Source: Bacillota bacterium (GTDB lineage Bacteria > Bacillota > Clostridia > Christensenellales > CAG-138). Taken from it: 12,956 bases of DNA. Positions 1 through 6,151 of this stretch are shown here, one piece after another. Made by a program: the position numbers and the translations under genes. The first letter of the stretch is position 1, and the number at the start of each line of letters is the position of its first letter. The DNA is taken from the NCBI GenBank assembly GCA_016288175.1, contig JAEEYN010000208.1, positions 1 to 12,956 of the forward strand, in the 5' to 3' direction. The notes below the pieces were generated by a model, which saw nothing but the letters and a program-made list of their open reading frames with translations, was not told the DNA's origin and did no database searches.

Positions 1-1
1 C

Positions 2-445
2 TGCCCGGAGGATCGCGGGATCGAAGGCCGCGAAGCGGGCGAAAGCGCACCGGAGGAGCCGGAAGCGCAGGAAGAAAGCGGAGAAGCGCCGGAGGAGCTC
101 ATCGGCGAAGCGGTCGAAAACGCCGCCGAAGCCGTTGCCGAAAAGGTTGAGGAGCTTGCAGAAGAGGCGGGCGATGCGTTTGAGGAGCTTGCGGAGGATC
201 CCGCAGGCGAAGCGCACGCTTTCGAACAGCCCGCGGTCGACCTGCCGGATGATTATCCCGACGCGTCGTCGCTGATGCGCAGCATCTATTCCATCGAGGG
301 CAGGGACCTGCCGGATGAGGACGGCGAGACCTACGACATCGGCGAAGGCACGCCCCTGACGGCGGAGAGCGACGAGGGCTTCGAGATGCCCGTCGATCCG
401 GATTTCGAAAACCTGCTCGGCGATATCCTCGACGATAAGAAATAA
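2..445 (+). CDS. C-terminal part of an unrecognised acidic protein (5' end outside window)
   Basis: The frame is open from the left edge to TAA at 443-445, giving at least 147 residues with no upstream start visible. I do not recognise the family. The first ~80 residues are dominated by Glu and Ala, with short heptad-like Glu/Ala/Val stretches that would form a charged helix or coiled coil. The last ~65 residues are Asp/Glu/Pro-rich and look disordered, apart from a small hydrophobic patch (LMRSIYSIEG). The protein ends in LLGDILDDKK. No Cys, signal peptide or membrane segment is visible in this part. A strong terminator follows 15 bases after the stop, so this is the last gene of its transcript. 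The codon bias (GCG, GAG, CTC) matches the rest of the window, which argues that it is a real gene. Function cannot be assigned from the tail alone. Confidence 0.7.
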   Translation, partial: CPEDRGIEGREAGESAPEEPEAQEESGEAPEELIGEAVENAAEAVAEKVEELAEEAGDAFEELAEDPAGEAHAFEQPAVDLPDDYPDASSLMRSIYSIEGRDLPDEDGETYDIGEGTPLTAESDEGFEMPVDPDFENLLGDILDDKK

Positions 446-459
446 ACTCATTAGAACGC

Positions 460-494
460 CTGCCCCCGCGTCAAAACGGGGGCAGTTTTCTTTT
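460..494 (+). terminator. Intrinsic terminator of the upstream acidic-protein gene
   Basis: A perfect 9-bp GC-rich stem (CTGCCCCCG at 460-468 pairing with CGGGGGCAG at 477-485) encloses an 8-nt loop and is followed by TTTTCTTTTC. It lies 15 bases after the stop codon and insulates the tRNA promoter downstream. Confidence 0.9.
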
Positions 495-528
495 CAATTA
501 TATATTTCCGCCATTTGCTCATTTTTGC

Positions 529-557
529 TTGACAAGGTGCGTAATCTGTGGTATTCT
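529..557 (+). promoter_or_regulatory. Sigma-A promoter of the methionine tRNA operon
   Basis: A perfect -35 box TTGACA (529-534), a 17-bp spacer and a -10 box TATTCT (552-557) preceded by TG at 549-550 (extended -10) are visible. The predicted start is near 564. This is among the best consensus matches in the window, as expected for a stable-RNA promoter. Confidence 0.88.
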
Positions 558-563
558 ACAATT

Positions 564-581
564 CGCCGCATTAAAGCGGCG
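564..581 (+). other. GC-rich stem-loop at the 5' end of the tRNA precursor
   Basis: CGCCGC (564-569) and GCGGCG (576-581) form a perfect 6-bp stem with a 6-nt AT-rich loop. It begins 7 bases after the -10 box, so it would form the extreme 5' end of the precursor. There is no T-run after it, so it is not a terminator. It could protect the leader from nucleases or be removed during 5' maturation by RNase P. The role is an inference. Confidence 0.6.
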
Positions 582-591
582 CCAAAAACGT

Positions 592-667
592 CGCGGGGTG
601 GAGCAGCCGGTAGCTCGTCGGGCTCATAATCCGAAGGTTGGAGGTTCGAGTCCTCCCCCCGCAACCA
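592..667 (+). tRNA. Initiator tRNA-fMet (CAT anticodon)
   Basis: The 76-nt cloverleaf with encoded CCA closely matches known bacterial initiator tRNAs. Position 1 is C facing A72, the unpaired acceptor end that formyltransferase recognises. The D-arm has the AGC...GGTAGCTC pattern, the anticodon loop is CTCATAA, and the T-arm is GGAGG-TTCGAGT-CCTCC. The anticodon stem pairs as T-A, C-G, G-C, G-C and then G-T, so the third of the three conserved initiator G-C pairs is a G-U wobble (G31-U39). The D-loop is one base shorter than in E. coli. It is co-transcribed with the elongator tRNA-Met that starts 3 bases downstream. Confidence 0.96.
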
Positions 668-669
668 AT

Positions 670-746
670 GGCGGCTTAGCTCAGCTGGCTAGAGCATTCG
701 GTTCATACCCGGAGTGTCATCTGTTCGAATCAGATAGCCGCTACCA
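670..746 (+). tRNA. Elongator tRNA-Met (CAT anticodon)
   Basis: The 77-nt cloverleaf has encoded CCA. The acceptor stem is GGCGGCT/AGCCGCT with a G1-U72 pair, as in the B. subtilis elongator. The anticodon stem TTCGG/CCGGA closes a TTCATAC loop, and the T-arm is ATCTG-TTCGAAT-CAGAT. It differs from a lysidine-modified tRNA-Ile2 by its overall similarity to elongator tRNA-Met, although a CAT anticodon alone cannot fully exclude that alternative. It shares the promoter with the initiator tRNA and ends directly at a terminator. Confidence 0.93.
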
Positions 747-748
747 TG

Positions 749-778
749 AAAAAAGCACTGCGATCGCAGTGCTTTTTT
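749..778 (+). terminator. Intrinsic terminator of the tRNA operon (possibly bidirectional)
   Basis: The perfect palindrome GCACTGC-GATC-GCAGTGC (755-772) is flanked by six As on the left and six Ts on the right. It begins 2 bases after the CCA of the elongator tRNA. Confidence 0.93.
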
Positions 779-784
779 CATCTA

Positions 785-870
785 AATCCGCCCTTGCGGC
801 CGGGTGAAATCACTTCGTGATCAAATCTGCTTCGCAGGCGAGATCCGCCCGCGCGCGGGAGGGGCGGATT
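785..870. repeat. Palindromic intergenic element with nested inverted repeats
   Basis: A 9-bp outer inverted repeat, AATCCGCCC (785-793) and GGGCGGATT (862-870), bounds an 86-bp segment. An internal copy ATCCGCCC (843-850) can also pair with the right arm. Two small hairpins with TTC loops lie between: ATCAC/GTGAT (809-821) and CTGC/GCAG (827-837). There is no coding capacity or promoter. The string of tiny TTC-loop hairpins bounded by a longer stem resembles the dispersed REP/MITE-like intergenic repeats of gut Clostridia. Only one copy is in this window, so the repeat status is inferred from architecture. Confidence 0.45.
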
Positions 871-907
871 CCACTGCTTTGTATAGATTCCGGTTTCCCA
901 AAAACCA

Positions 908-936
908 TTGCACTCTAACACCGATTTTGATATGAT
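908..936 (+). promoter_or_regulatory. Sigma-A promoter of the SF0329-like gene
   Basis: TTGCAC (908-913), a 17-bp spacer and TATGAT (931-936) form a good promoter whose start would fall near 943, just upstream of the Shine-Dalgarno sequence. This gives a leader of only about 15-17 nt. The TTG at 908 belongs to the -35 box and is therefore not a translation start. Confidence 0.8.
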
Positions 937-958
937 GTTCACGGGAGGTGAGACGGCA

Positions 959-1465
959 ATGCCCAAATCCGAAGGTTCCTGGAGCGGGATGCGGAAATAC
1001 CTTGAACAGGAAATGACCGCGCCGGCGTGGAAGGGAAGGATACGCTGGAACTGCTCGACCGCAGTCGGTATGGACGGCTGCCGTTTCTTCGAGCTGTACA
1101 TCGACGGCAAATGCTTCAAGCGCTTTGCGTGGGAAACCGTGAATTCCCATTTCATCGAAAGGGGCCTTGCCGAAAAACCCTCGCCGATGACCTCCGGCGA
1201 CTATTGGAAGGATTTTTGGCGTCTGATGGAGGACTATCCGCCGGAAAAGCGGACGGAATACACCGACGCCGAGTTCTGCGATGCACTTGAGGAATATAGG
1301 AACAGCGGGATACGAAAGAGCATCCATTCGGAGAATCCGCTGACCGTCATGTTCGCTCTCTTTGACCGCAGGGTCGGGAAAAGAACGCTTGAAAAGCTCG
1401 GAAGCGAGCTCGAAAACCGCCCGGAATGGCTGCGGGAGCTGTACCGGATACGAACTGCCCGATAA
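959..1465 (+). CDS. SF0329 family protein, function unknown
   Basis: A 168-residue cytoplasmic protein. I chose ATG at 959 because GGGAGGTG (943-950) sits 8 bases upstream and because the in-frame TTG at 908 lies inside the promoter. The N-terminus (MRKYLEQEMTAPAWKGRIRW, from about residue 11) and the stretch ELYIDGKCFKRF look like the SF0329 family, a small bacterial family of unknown function. The C-terminal NPLTVMFALFDRRVGKRTL pattern also fits. The protein is rich in Trp, Phe and charged residues and has no signal peptide, membrane segment or clear catalytic motif. It is monocistronic, between its own promoter and a terminator. Family assignment is from memory of the pattern and is moderately sure; no molecular function should be inferred. 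Confidence 0.82.
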   Translation: MPKSEGSWSGMRKYLEQEMTAPAWKGRIRWNCSTAVGMDGCRFFELYIDGKCFKRFAWETVNSHFIERGLAEKPSPMTSGDYWKDFWRLMEDYPPEKRTEYTDAEFCDALEEYRNSGIRKSIHSENPLTVMFALFDRRVGKRTLEKLGSELENRPEWLRELYRIRTAR

Positions 1466-1500
1466 TACCGCGCGGCATCGAATTTTATTTGCAAATAAAC

Positions 1501-1532
1501 AAAAAACGGCGTGCTTAGCACACCGCTTTTTT
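1501..1532. terminator. Bidirectional terminator between the SF0329-like gene and the esterase gene
   Basis: CGGCGTGC (1507-1514) pairs with GCACACCG (1518-1525) around a 3-nt loop, with one C-A mismatch. It has six As on the left and six Ts on the right. It serves the plus-strand gene ending at 1465 and the minus-strand gene ending at 1561. Confidence 0.82.
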
Positions 1533-1560
1533 ATTCTTCCGGCAAGTCGGCCGTTTTTCG

Positions 1561-3399
1561 TTATTCGCCGCTCTTCTGCCGCTCCGCGAGCACATCCTGC
1601 CATTGATCGAGCAGAGCGTAGAGGGGCAGGTATTTGTCCTTTATCATGCCGATGTTCGCGCCGAGCTCCATCACGAGCTCCGGTTCGTCGTTGAAGCGCT
1701 TCCATTCGGGCAGGCCTTCGCCGTTCGGATCGCCGTTTTTAATGAAATTGATCCAGTAGGCGACCATGATATCCGAAAGGGCAAAATCGCTTTCGTCATA
1801 GAGCTTCGTGTCCCGCGGCAGATTGCCGTAGGCATAGGGGATCTCGCCGGAATGGATCGAGCCGAGGCTGCCGTTATCCTTCGTGAAGAAGTATTCATAG
1901 GTGGGGCGGCCCTCCGCGGCGAGCAGGCGGGACCAGTTATAATGGCTGTAATCGAACCATGCGGCCGAGATGAGCTCGTTATAGGAGCCCTTCGCGTCGC
2001 CGCCTTTGTCGATGATCGGGTAGGAATAGCCCTTCGCGCGTTCGGCGGGCGGGAACAGCTGCGCCGCTTCGCGGGCGAGATCGCCGTAAACGAGGGCGAG
2101 CTCCTCCTCGTAGTTTTCGGAGGTGACCTTCCTTCCGGCAACGAAAACATCCGCTTCGTGAACGTTGAACCCGCTGAGAAGCGCCTGCTCGTTGTTTTCG
2201 CCCTTCTGATAGGTCAGATACGGCTGTTCGGTGATGGCGTAACCGTCGACAGTCATGGAATTGTTGATAAACTGCGTGCCGACGAGCTCCTCCGCGTCGA
2301 TATTGCGAAGGTCGTCGATGCTTTTCGCGCCGAATTCTTCGCGGATCTTTTTGCCCATCTCGGCGGCGTCGTCCATCGTTCGGAAGGTATGGTAGGGCAC
2401 CTTTGCCGTGATGCCGCTCGATTCCGCGATCGCGTAGCGGAACAGCCCTTTTGCGAGGGGCGAAACGCAGAGCGCGTTGACGCAGCTCGCGCCGGCGGAT
2501 TCACCGGCGATCGTGACCTTTTCGGGGTCGCCGCCGAAAGCGGAGATATTGTCGCGGATCCATTCGAGGGCGCGGATCTGGTCGAGAAGGCCGTAATTGC
2601 CCGTCGTGCCGTTCGGGGATTCCGCCGCGAGCTCGGGATCGGCAAAGAAGCCGAATACGCCGAGACGGTAGCCGATGCTGATGAAAATGACGCCGTTCTT
2701 CGCGAAGGTCTCGCCGCAGTGGTCCTTATAATATGAATGTCCGCTCGTGAGCGAGCCGCCGTGGATATAAACGACCACAGGCGCGCCGCTGATATCGCCG
2801 GCGGGCTTCCAGATATTCAGATAAAGCGAATCCTCGCTCATCGCCTCGACCCAGTTATCCTCCGTCGTGACTCGGAAATCCTTATAAACGACGATGTGCG
2901 AAAGCGAATCGACAACAAGACTGCCGCGCTGCTGCATCGAGATCGGCGCGAAGCTGTCGCAGGCGCGGACGCCCTCCCAATGCTCCGGCTTCTGCGGCTC
3001 CTTCCAGCGCAGATCGCCGACGGGCGGCTTCGCGAAGGGGATGCCGGCATAGACCTCAACGCTCTTGTCGGCGTTGTAAAGGCCGGTGAGCTGACCCTCC
3101 TCAACGGTGCGGACGGGGGTGACCTCGGGGTTTTCGGCGCTCACGGCGGGGGGAGTGCGCTGCGGCGGCGCCGTATATTTCAGCACGGCGGCGAGAGCGA
3201 CGATGAACATCGCCCAGCAGAAGATCCGCAGAAGAACGCTTTTGTCGCTGAGAAAGAGGCCGTGCAGCAGGAAGAATCCGATAAATGCAAGAAGCGCGGC
3301 GCCCCAGCCCCAGAGCGTGTTGCGGCCGAGCTCGAGAAGAGTGAAGAAGAGGAGCGCTGTGATTATAAGAAAAACGATGAAAGCTTTATGAAAATGCAT
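1561..3399 (-). CDS. Membrane-anchored type B carboxylesterase
   Basis: A 612-residue alpha/beta-hydrolase of the carboxylesterase type B (para-nitrobenzyl esterase) family, which hydrolyses carboxylic esters; the natural substrate is unknown. Visible motifs are EDSLYLN (189-195), the oxyanion-hole HGG (213-215), and GESAGA (299-304) with nucleophile Ser301. The likely acid is Glu415 in GFNVHEADVF, and the likely base is His516 in GSIHSGEIPYAYG. The triad is therefore complete. Ahead of the catalytic domain (about 100-605) are three hydrophobic segments (about 6-24, 29-50 and 55-75) and a Pro-rich linker. With three passes after a cytoplasmic N-terminus the catalytic part would face outside, but I cannot fix topology with certainty. 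The start is supported by AAAGGAG 7 bases upstream. It follows copA by 37 bases on the same strand with no terminator between, so it may be the last gene of that operon. Confidence 0.93.
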   Translation of the reverse strand: MHFHKAFIVFLIITALLFFTLLELGRNTLWGWGAALLAFIGFFLLHGLFLSDKSVLLRIFCWAMFIVALAAVLKYTAPPQRTPPAVSAENPEVTPVRTVEEGQLTGLYNADKSVEVYAGIPFAKPPVGDLRWKEPQKPEHWEGVRACDSFAPISMQQRGSLVVDSLSHIVVYKDFRVTTEDNWVEAMSEDSLYLNIWKPAGDISGAPVVVYIHGGSLTSGHSYYKDHCGETFAKNGVIFISIGYRLGVFGFFADPELAAESPNGTTGNYGLLDQIRALEWIRDNISAFGGDPEKVTIAGESAGASCVNALCVSPLAKGLFRYAIAESSGITAKVPYHTFRTMDDAAEMGKKIREEFGAKSIDDLRNIDAEELVGTQFINNSMTVDGYAITEQPYLTYQKGENNEQALLSGFNVHEADVFVAGRKVTSENYEEELALVYGDLAREAAQLFPPAERAKGYSYPIIDKGGDAKGSYNELISAAWFDYSHYNWSRLLAAEGRPTYEYFFTKDNGSLGSIHSGEIPYAYGNLPRDTKLYDESDFALSDIMVAYWINFIKNGDPNGEGLPEWKRFNDEPELVMELGANIGMIKDKYLPLYALLDQWQDVLAERQKSGE

Positions 3400-3436
3400 T
3401 ACGGCTCTCCTTTCGGCGGGTAATTATCTTTAAAAA

Positions 3437-5992
3437 TCATTCGACGGAAATAACTTCGTAATCCTCCGCTTCGACGGCCTTTATGAGCGCTTCGTCGGGA
3501 ACATCGCCGCCGAGAATGATTTCGGCGATCCCCATTTCGAAGCTCGCTTCGGCGCCGATGACGCCGGGAATCGCTTCGAGCGCCGCTTTGACGGTCCGTT
3601 CGCAGTGGCCGCACATCATGCCTTCGATGTGCAGTATGCGCTTTGCTGTTTCCCGCTCGGCCTCGCAGGCGCAGCTCACGGCGGCTTCCGGCGTTCGGAG
3701 GGCGGGGATATCGATATCGACCGGCGCGCGCCTTTTATCGCGGCGCGGGTCGCGGATGTTCTTGAGGTTCAGCCGCAGCGCGTTCGTGACGACGCAGAAG
3801 CTCGAAAGGCTCATCGCCGCCGCGCCGAACATCGGGTCGAGCGTCCAGCCGAAGATCGGGGTGAACAGGCCGGCGGCGAGGGGGATGCCGATGATGTTAT
3901 AGATGAATGCCCAGAACAGGTTCTCGTGGATGTTGCGCAGGACCGCACGGCTGAGGCGCACAGCGGCGGAAACATCCGAAAGGCGGCTCTTGACGAGAAC
4001 GACGTCCGCCGCGTCGATCGCGACGTCCGTACCCGCGCCGATCGCGACGCCGATATCCGCCCTTGTGAGGGCCGGCGCGTCGTTGATGCCGTCGCCGACC
4101 ATCGCCGTTTTCCCGCGCTCCGCAAGGCTGCGGATGATCTGCTCCTTGCCCTCCGGAAGCACGCCGGCGACGACGTTGTCAACGCCCGCCTGCTTTCCGA
4201 TCGCGGCGGCGGTGCCCTCGTTATCGCCCGTCAGCATCACAACGCGGACGCCCATGTTCTCAAGCTCGAGGATCGCATCCGGGCTGTCGTCTTTTATGGT
4301 ATCCGCAACGGCGATGATGCCGAGGGGCTGCCCGTCCTTCGCGAAGAGCAGCGGCGTTTTTCCGCCGGAAGCAAGGGCTTGCGCCGCTTCCGAAAGCTCC
4401 TTCGGAAGAGCGAGCATCGAGCCGATGAAGGCGAGGCTGCCGCCTGCGAGAGCGCTGCCTTCGAGCTTTCCCGTGAGGCCGTTGCCTGGCACGGCGGCGA
4501 AATCCGAAACGCCGACAGCGCCGAAGCGGTCCCCGCAGCGGGCGATGACGGCCTTCGCGAGGGGGTGTTCGCTCTTCGTTTCGAGGGCGAAGGCGCAGCG
4601 GAGGAGCTCCTCCTTCGAAACGCCGTTCGCGGGGATGATATCGGTAACGCTCGGCTCGCCCTTCGTGATCGTGCCGGTCTTGTCGAGGGCGACGATCTGC
4701 GTTTTTCCCGCTTCCTCAAGGGAAACCGCGGTTTTGAAAAGGATGCCGTTCTTCGCGCCGATGCCGCTTCCGACCATGATCGCGACGGGCGTCGCAAGGC
4801 CGAGAGCGCAGGGGCAGCTTATGACGAGAACGGAGATCGCGCGGGCGAGGGCATAGCCGGCGCCCTTGCCGACAGCGAGCCAGATGATAAACGTGACGAG
4901 CGCGATGCCGATGACCGTCGGAACGAAGATGCCGGAAACCTTATCGGCCGTTTTAGCGATCGGAGCCTTTGTCGCCGCGGCGTCGCTGACCATTTTTATG
5001 ATCTGCGAGATCGTCGTATCCTCGCCGACGCGGGTCGCTTCGCATTTGAGATAGCCCGATTGATTGACCGTCGCTGCCGAAACGCCGTCGCCCGGCGCTT
5101 TGTCGACGGGGATGCTTTCGCCCGTCAGCGCGGATTCGTTAACGGCGCTGCCGCCTTCGATGACTGTACCGTCGACGGGGATGCTTTCGCCCGGACGGAC
5201 GGCGAAGATATCGCCGCGCTTGACCTCGGCGACGGGGACCGTGCGCTCGACGCCGTTTTCAACGAGCACGGCGGTCTTCGGCGCAAGCTTCATAAGGCTC
5301 TTCAGCGCATCCGTCGTTTTTCCTTTGGAACGCGCTTCGAGCATTTTCCCGACGGTGATGAGGGTCAGTATCATCGCGGCGGATTCGAAATAGAATTCGT
5401 GCATATAGCCCATCACGGCTTCCGCATTGCCGTCGGCCTGGGCGCGGGTCATCGCGAAAAGGACATAGCAGCTCCAAAGGAACGAAGCCGCCGAACCCAT
5501 CGAAACGAGGGTATCCATATTCGGCGAGCGGTGAAGGACGGCTTTGAAGCCGCTGATGAAGAACCGCTGGTTGATGACCATCACGGCAGCAGCGAGCAGC
5601 AGCTGCGCGATTCCCATCGCGACATGGTTGTTTTCGAAAAACGCGGGCAGGGGCCAGTTCCACATCATGTGCCCCATCGAGATATACATCAGGACCAGCA
5701 GGAACGCGGCGGAAGCGATCAGACGCTTCAAAAGGGCGGGCGTTTCGCGGTCGGCAAGGGCGTCTTCATTCGGCGAAGCGGAAGCGCGTGCTGCTCCTTT
5801 TTCGGAGGCGCCATAGCCCGCGGCCTTAACGGCGGCGATGACCGCTTCCGAAGAAGCGCTGCCGTCGACGGCCATTGAATTTGTGAGGAGGCTGACGCTG
5901 ACGGATGAAACGCCGGGGACCTTGGCGACCGCCTTTTCGACCCTTGCGCTGCATGCCGCGCAGCTCATGCCCGTTACATTGAACTGTTTCAT
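3437..5992 (-). CDS. copA: Copper-exporting P1B-type ATPase with N- and C-terminal metal-binding domains
   Basis: An 851-residue heavy-metal ATPase that exports Cu(I) across the cytoplasmic membrane. An N-terminal HMA domain carries GMSCAAC (Cys11, Cys14). The core has the transmembrane CPC motif (393-395), the phosphorylation motif DKTGT (Asp437), the SEHP motif (His476), TGDN and GDGINDAPAL. The YN motif before GIPLAAG and the MSLSS motif in the last helix match the copper-specific P1B-1 group. A second HMA domain lies at the very C-terminus (about 786-851) with GMMCGHC (Cys794, Cys797), like a fused CopZ chaperone. This accounts for the length, greater than the usual 730-800 residues. The ATG at 5992 has no clear Shine-Dalgarno sequence; it overlaps by ATGA the end of a small upstream ORF, which suggests translational coupling. 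No CsoR or CopY gene or box was recognised nearby. Confidence 0.97.
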   Translation of the reverse strand: MKQFNVTGMSCAACSARVEKAVAKVPGVSSVSVSLLTNSMAVDGSASSEAVIAAVKAAGYGASEKGAARASASPNEDALADRETPALLKRLIASAAFLLVLMYISMGHMMWNWPLPAFFENNHVAMGIAQLLLAAAVMVINQRFFISGFKAVLHRSPNMDTLVSMGSAASFLWSCYVLFAMTRAQADGNAEAVMGYMHEFYFESAAMILTLITVGKMLEARSKGKTTDALKSLMKLAPKTAVLVENGVERTVPVAEVKRGDIFAVRPGESIPVDGTVIEGGSAVNESALTGESIPVDKAPGDGVSAATVNQSGYLKCEATRVGEDTTISQIIKMVSDAAATKAPIAKTADKVSGIFVPTVIGIALVTFIIWLAVGKGAGYALARAISVLVISCPCALGLATPVAIMVGSGIGAKNGILFKTAVSLEEAGKTQIVALDKTGTITKGEPSVTDIIPANGVSKEELLRCAFALETKSEHPLAKAVIARCGDRFGAVGVSDFAAVPGNGLTGKLEGSALAGGSLAFIGSMLALPKELSEAAQALASGGKTPLLFAKDGQPLGIIAVADTIKDDSPDAILELENMGVRVVMLTGDNEGTAAAIGKQAGVDNVVAGVLPEGKEQIIRSLAERGKTAMVGDGINDAPALTRADIGVAIGAGTDVAIDAADVVLVKSRLSDVSAAVRLSRAVLRNIHENLFWAFIYNIIGIPLAAGLFTPIFGWTLDPMFGAAAMSLSSFCVVTNALRLNLKNIRDPRRDKRRAPVDIDIPALRTPEAAVSCACEAERETAKRILHIEGMMCGHCERTVKAALEAIPGVIGAEASFEMGIAEIILGGDVPDEALIKAVEAEDYEVISVE

Positions 5993-6102
5993 ATGTGTTT
6001 TCTCATTTTGCGCCCGGAAAAACCGAAAGAGCGCGCCGGCAGCGGAAACGGGGAGCTTTCACAGCCCGTTTCGGAGCTTTCGCCGTGTTCGCACTCTTTC
6101 AT
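5989..6102 (-). CDS. Possible 37-aa leader ORF overlapping the copA start
   Basis: ATG at 6100-6102 opens a 37-codon frame ending in TGA at 5989-5991, which overlaps the copA ATG in an ATGA junction. The predicted peptide begins MKECEHGESSETGCES and ends in GRKMRKHI. It therefore has two Cys and one His near the N-terminus, which could bind metal. I do not recognise a family. Against a real gene, there is no convincing Shine-Dalgarno sequence before the ATG, and the 159-base murA-copA gap could hold such a frame by chance. In favour are the ATGA overlap and the lack of a Shine-Dalgarno sequence for copA itself, which coupling would explain. It might be a metal-sensing leader peptide or a fortuitous frame; the call is tentative. 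Confidence 0.3.
   Translation of the reverse strand: MKECEHGESSETGCESSPFPLPARSFGFSGRKMRKHI
6045..6081 (-). promoter_or_regulatory. Inverted repeat and spaced 9-bp direct repeat upstream of copA
   Basis: GAAACGGG (6045-6052) and CCCGTTTC (6065-6072) form an 8-bp stem with a 12-nt loop. In addition, GGAGCTTTC occurs twice (6052-6060 and 6073-6081), exactly 21 bp apart, i.e. about two helical turns. It lies 53-89 bases upstream of the copA start. It has no T-run, so it is not a terminator. It could be an operator for a copper-responsive regulator or an mRNA structure; neither CsoR-type nor CopY-type (TACANNTGTA) consensus is present. Confidence 0.3.
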
Positions 6103-6151
6103 TTGATCCGGCGAAAACCGTCGGGATTATGTTTTATCCGTTCGGGAGGGT

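Noticed and set aside
529..807. 92-residue plus-strand reading frame across the tRNA region
   Set aside because: It runs through the promoter, both tRNA genes and the terminator; these RNA features fully explain the sequence.
908..958. TTG start at 908 for the SF0329-like gene
   Set aside because: The TTG forms part of a consensus -35 box, and the ATG at 959 has a strong ribosome-binding site at proper spacing.
821..1705. 294-residue minus-strand reading frame
   Set aside because: It is the antisense shadow of the SF0329-like gene and crosses a bidirectional terminator; its composition is not protein-like.
1603..2736. 377-residue plus-strand frame antisense to the esterase, plus the following 228-residue frame
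   Set aside because: Both are shadows of the esterase, which has a complete catalytic triad and ribosome-binding site on the other strand.
3605..5878. 757-residue plus-strand reading frame antisense to copA
   Set aside because: It is a long open antisense frame caused by high GC and codon bias; it is Arg/Asp-rich with no domain pattern, while the opposite strand encodes a complete CopA.
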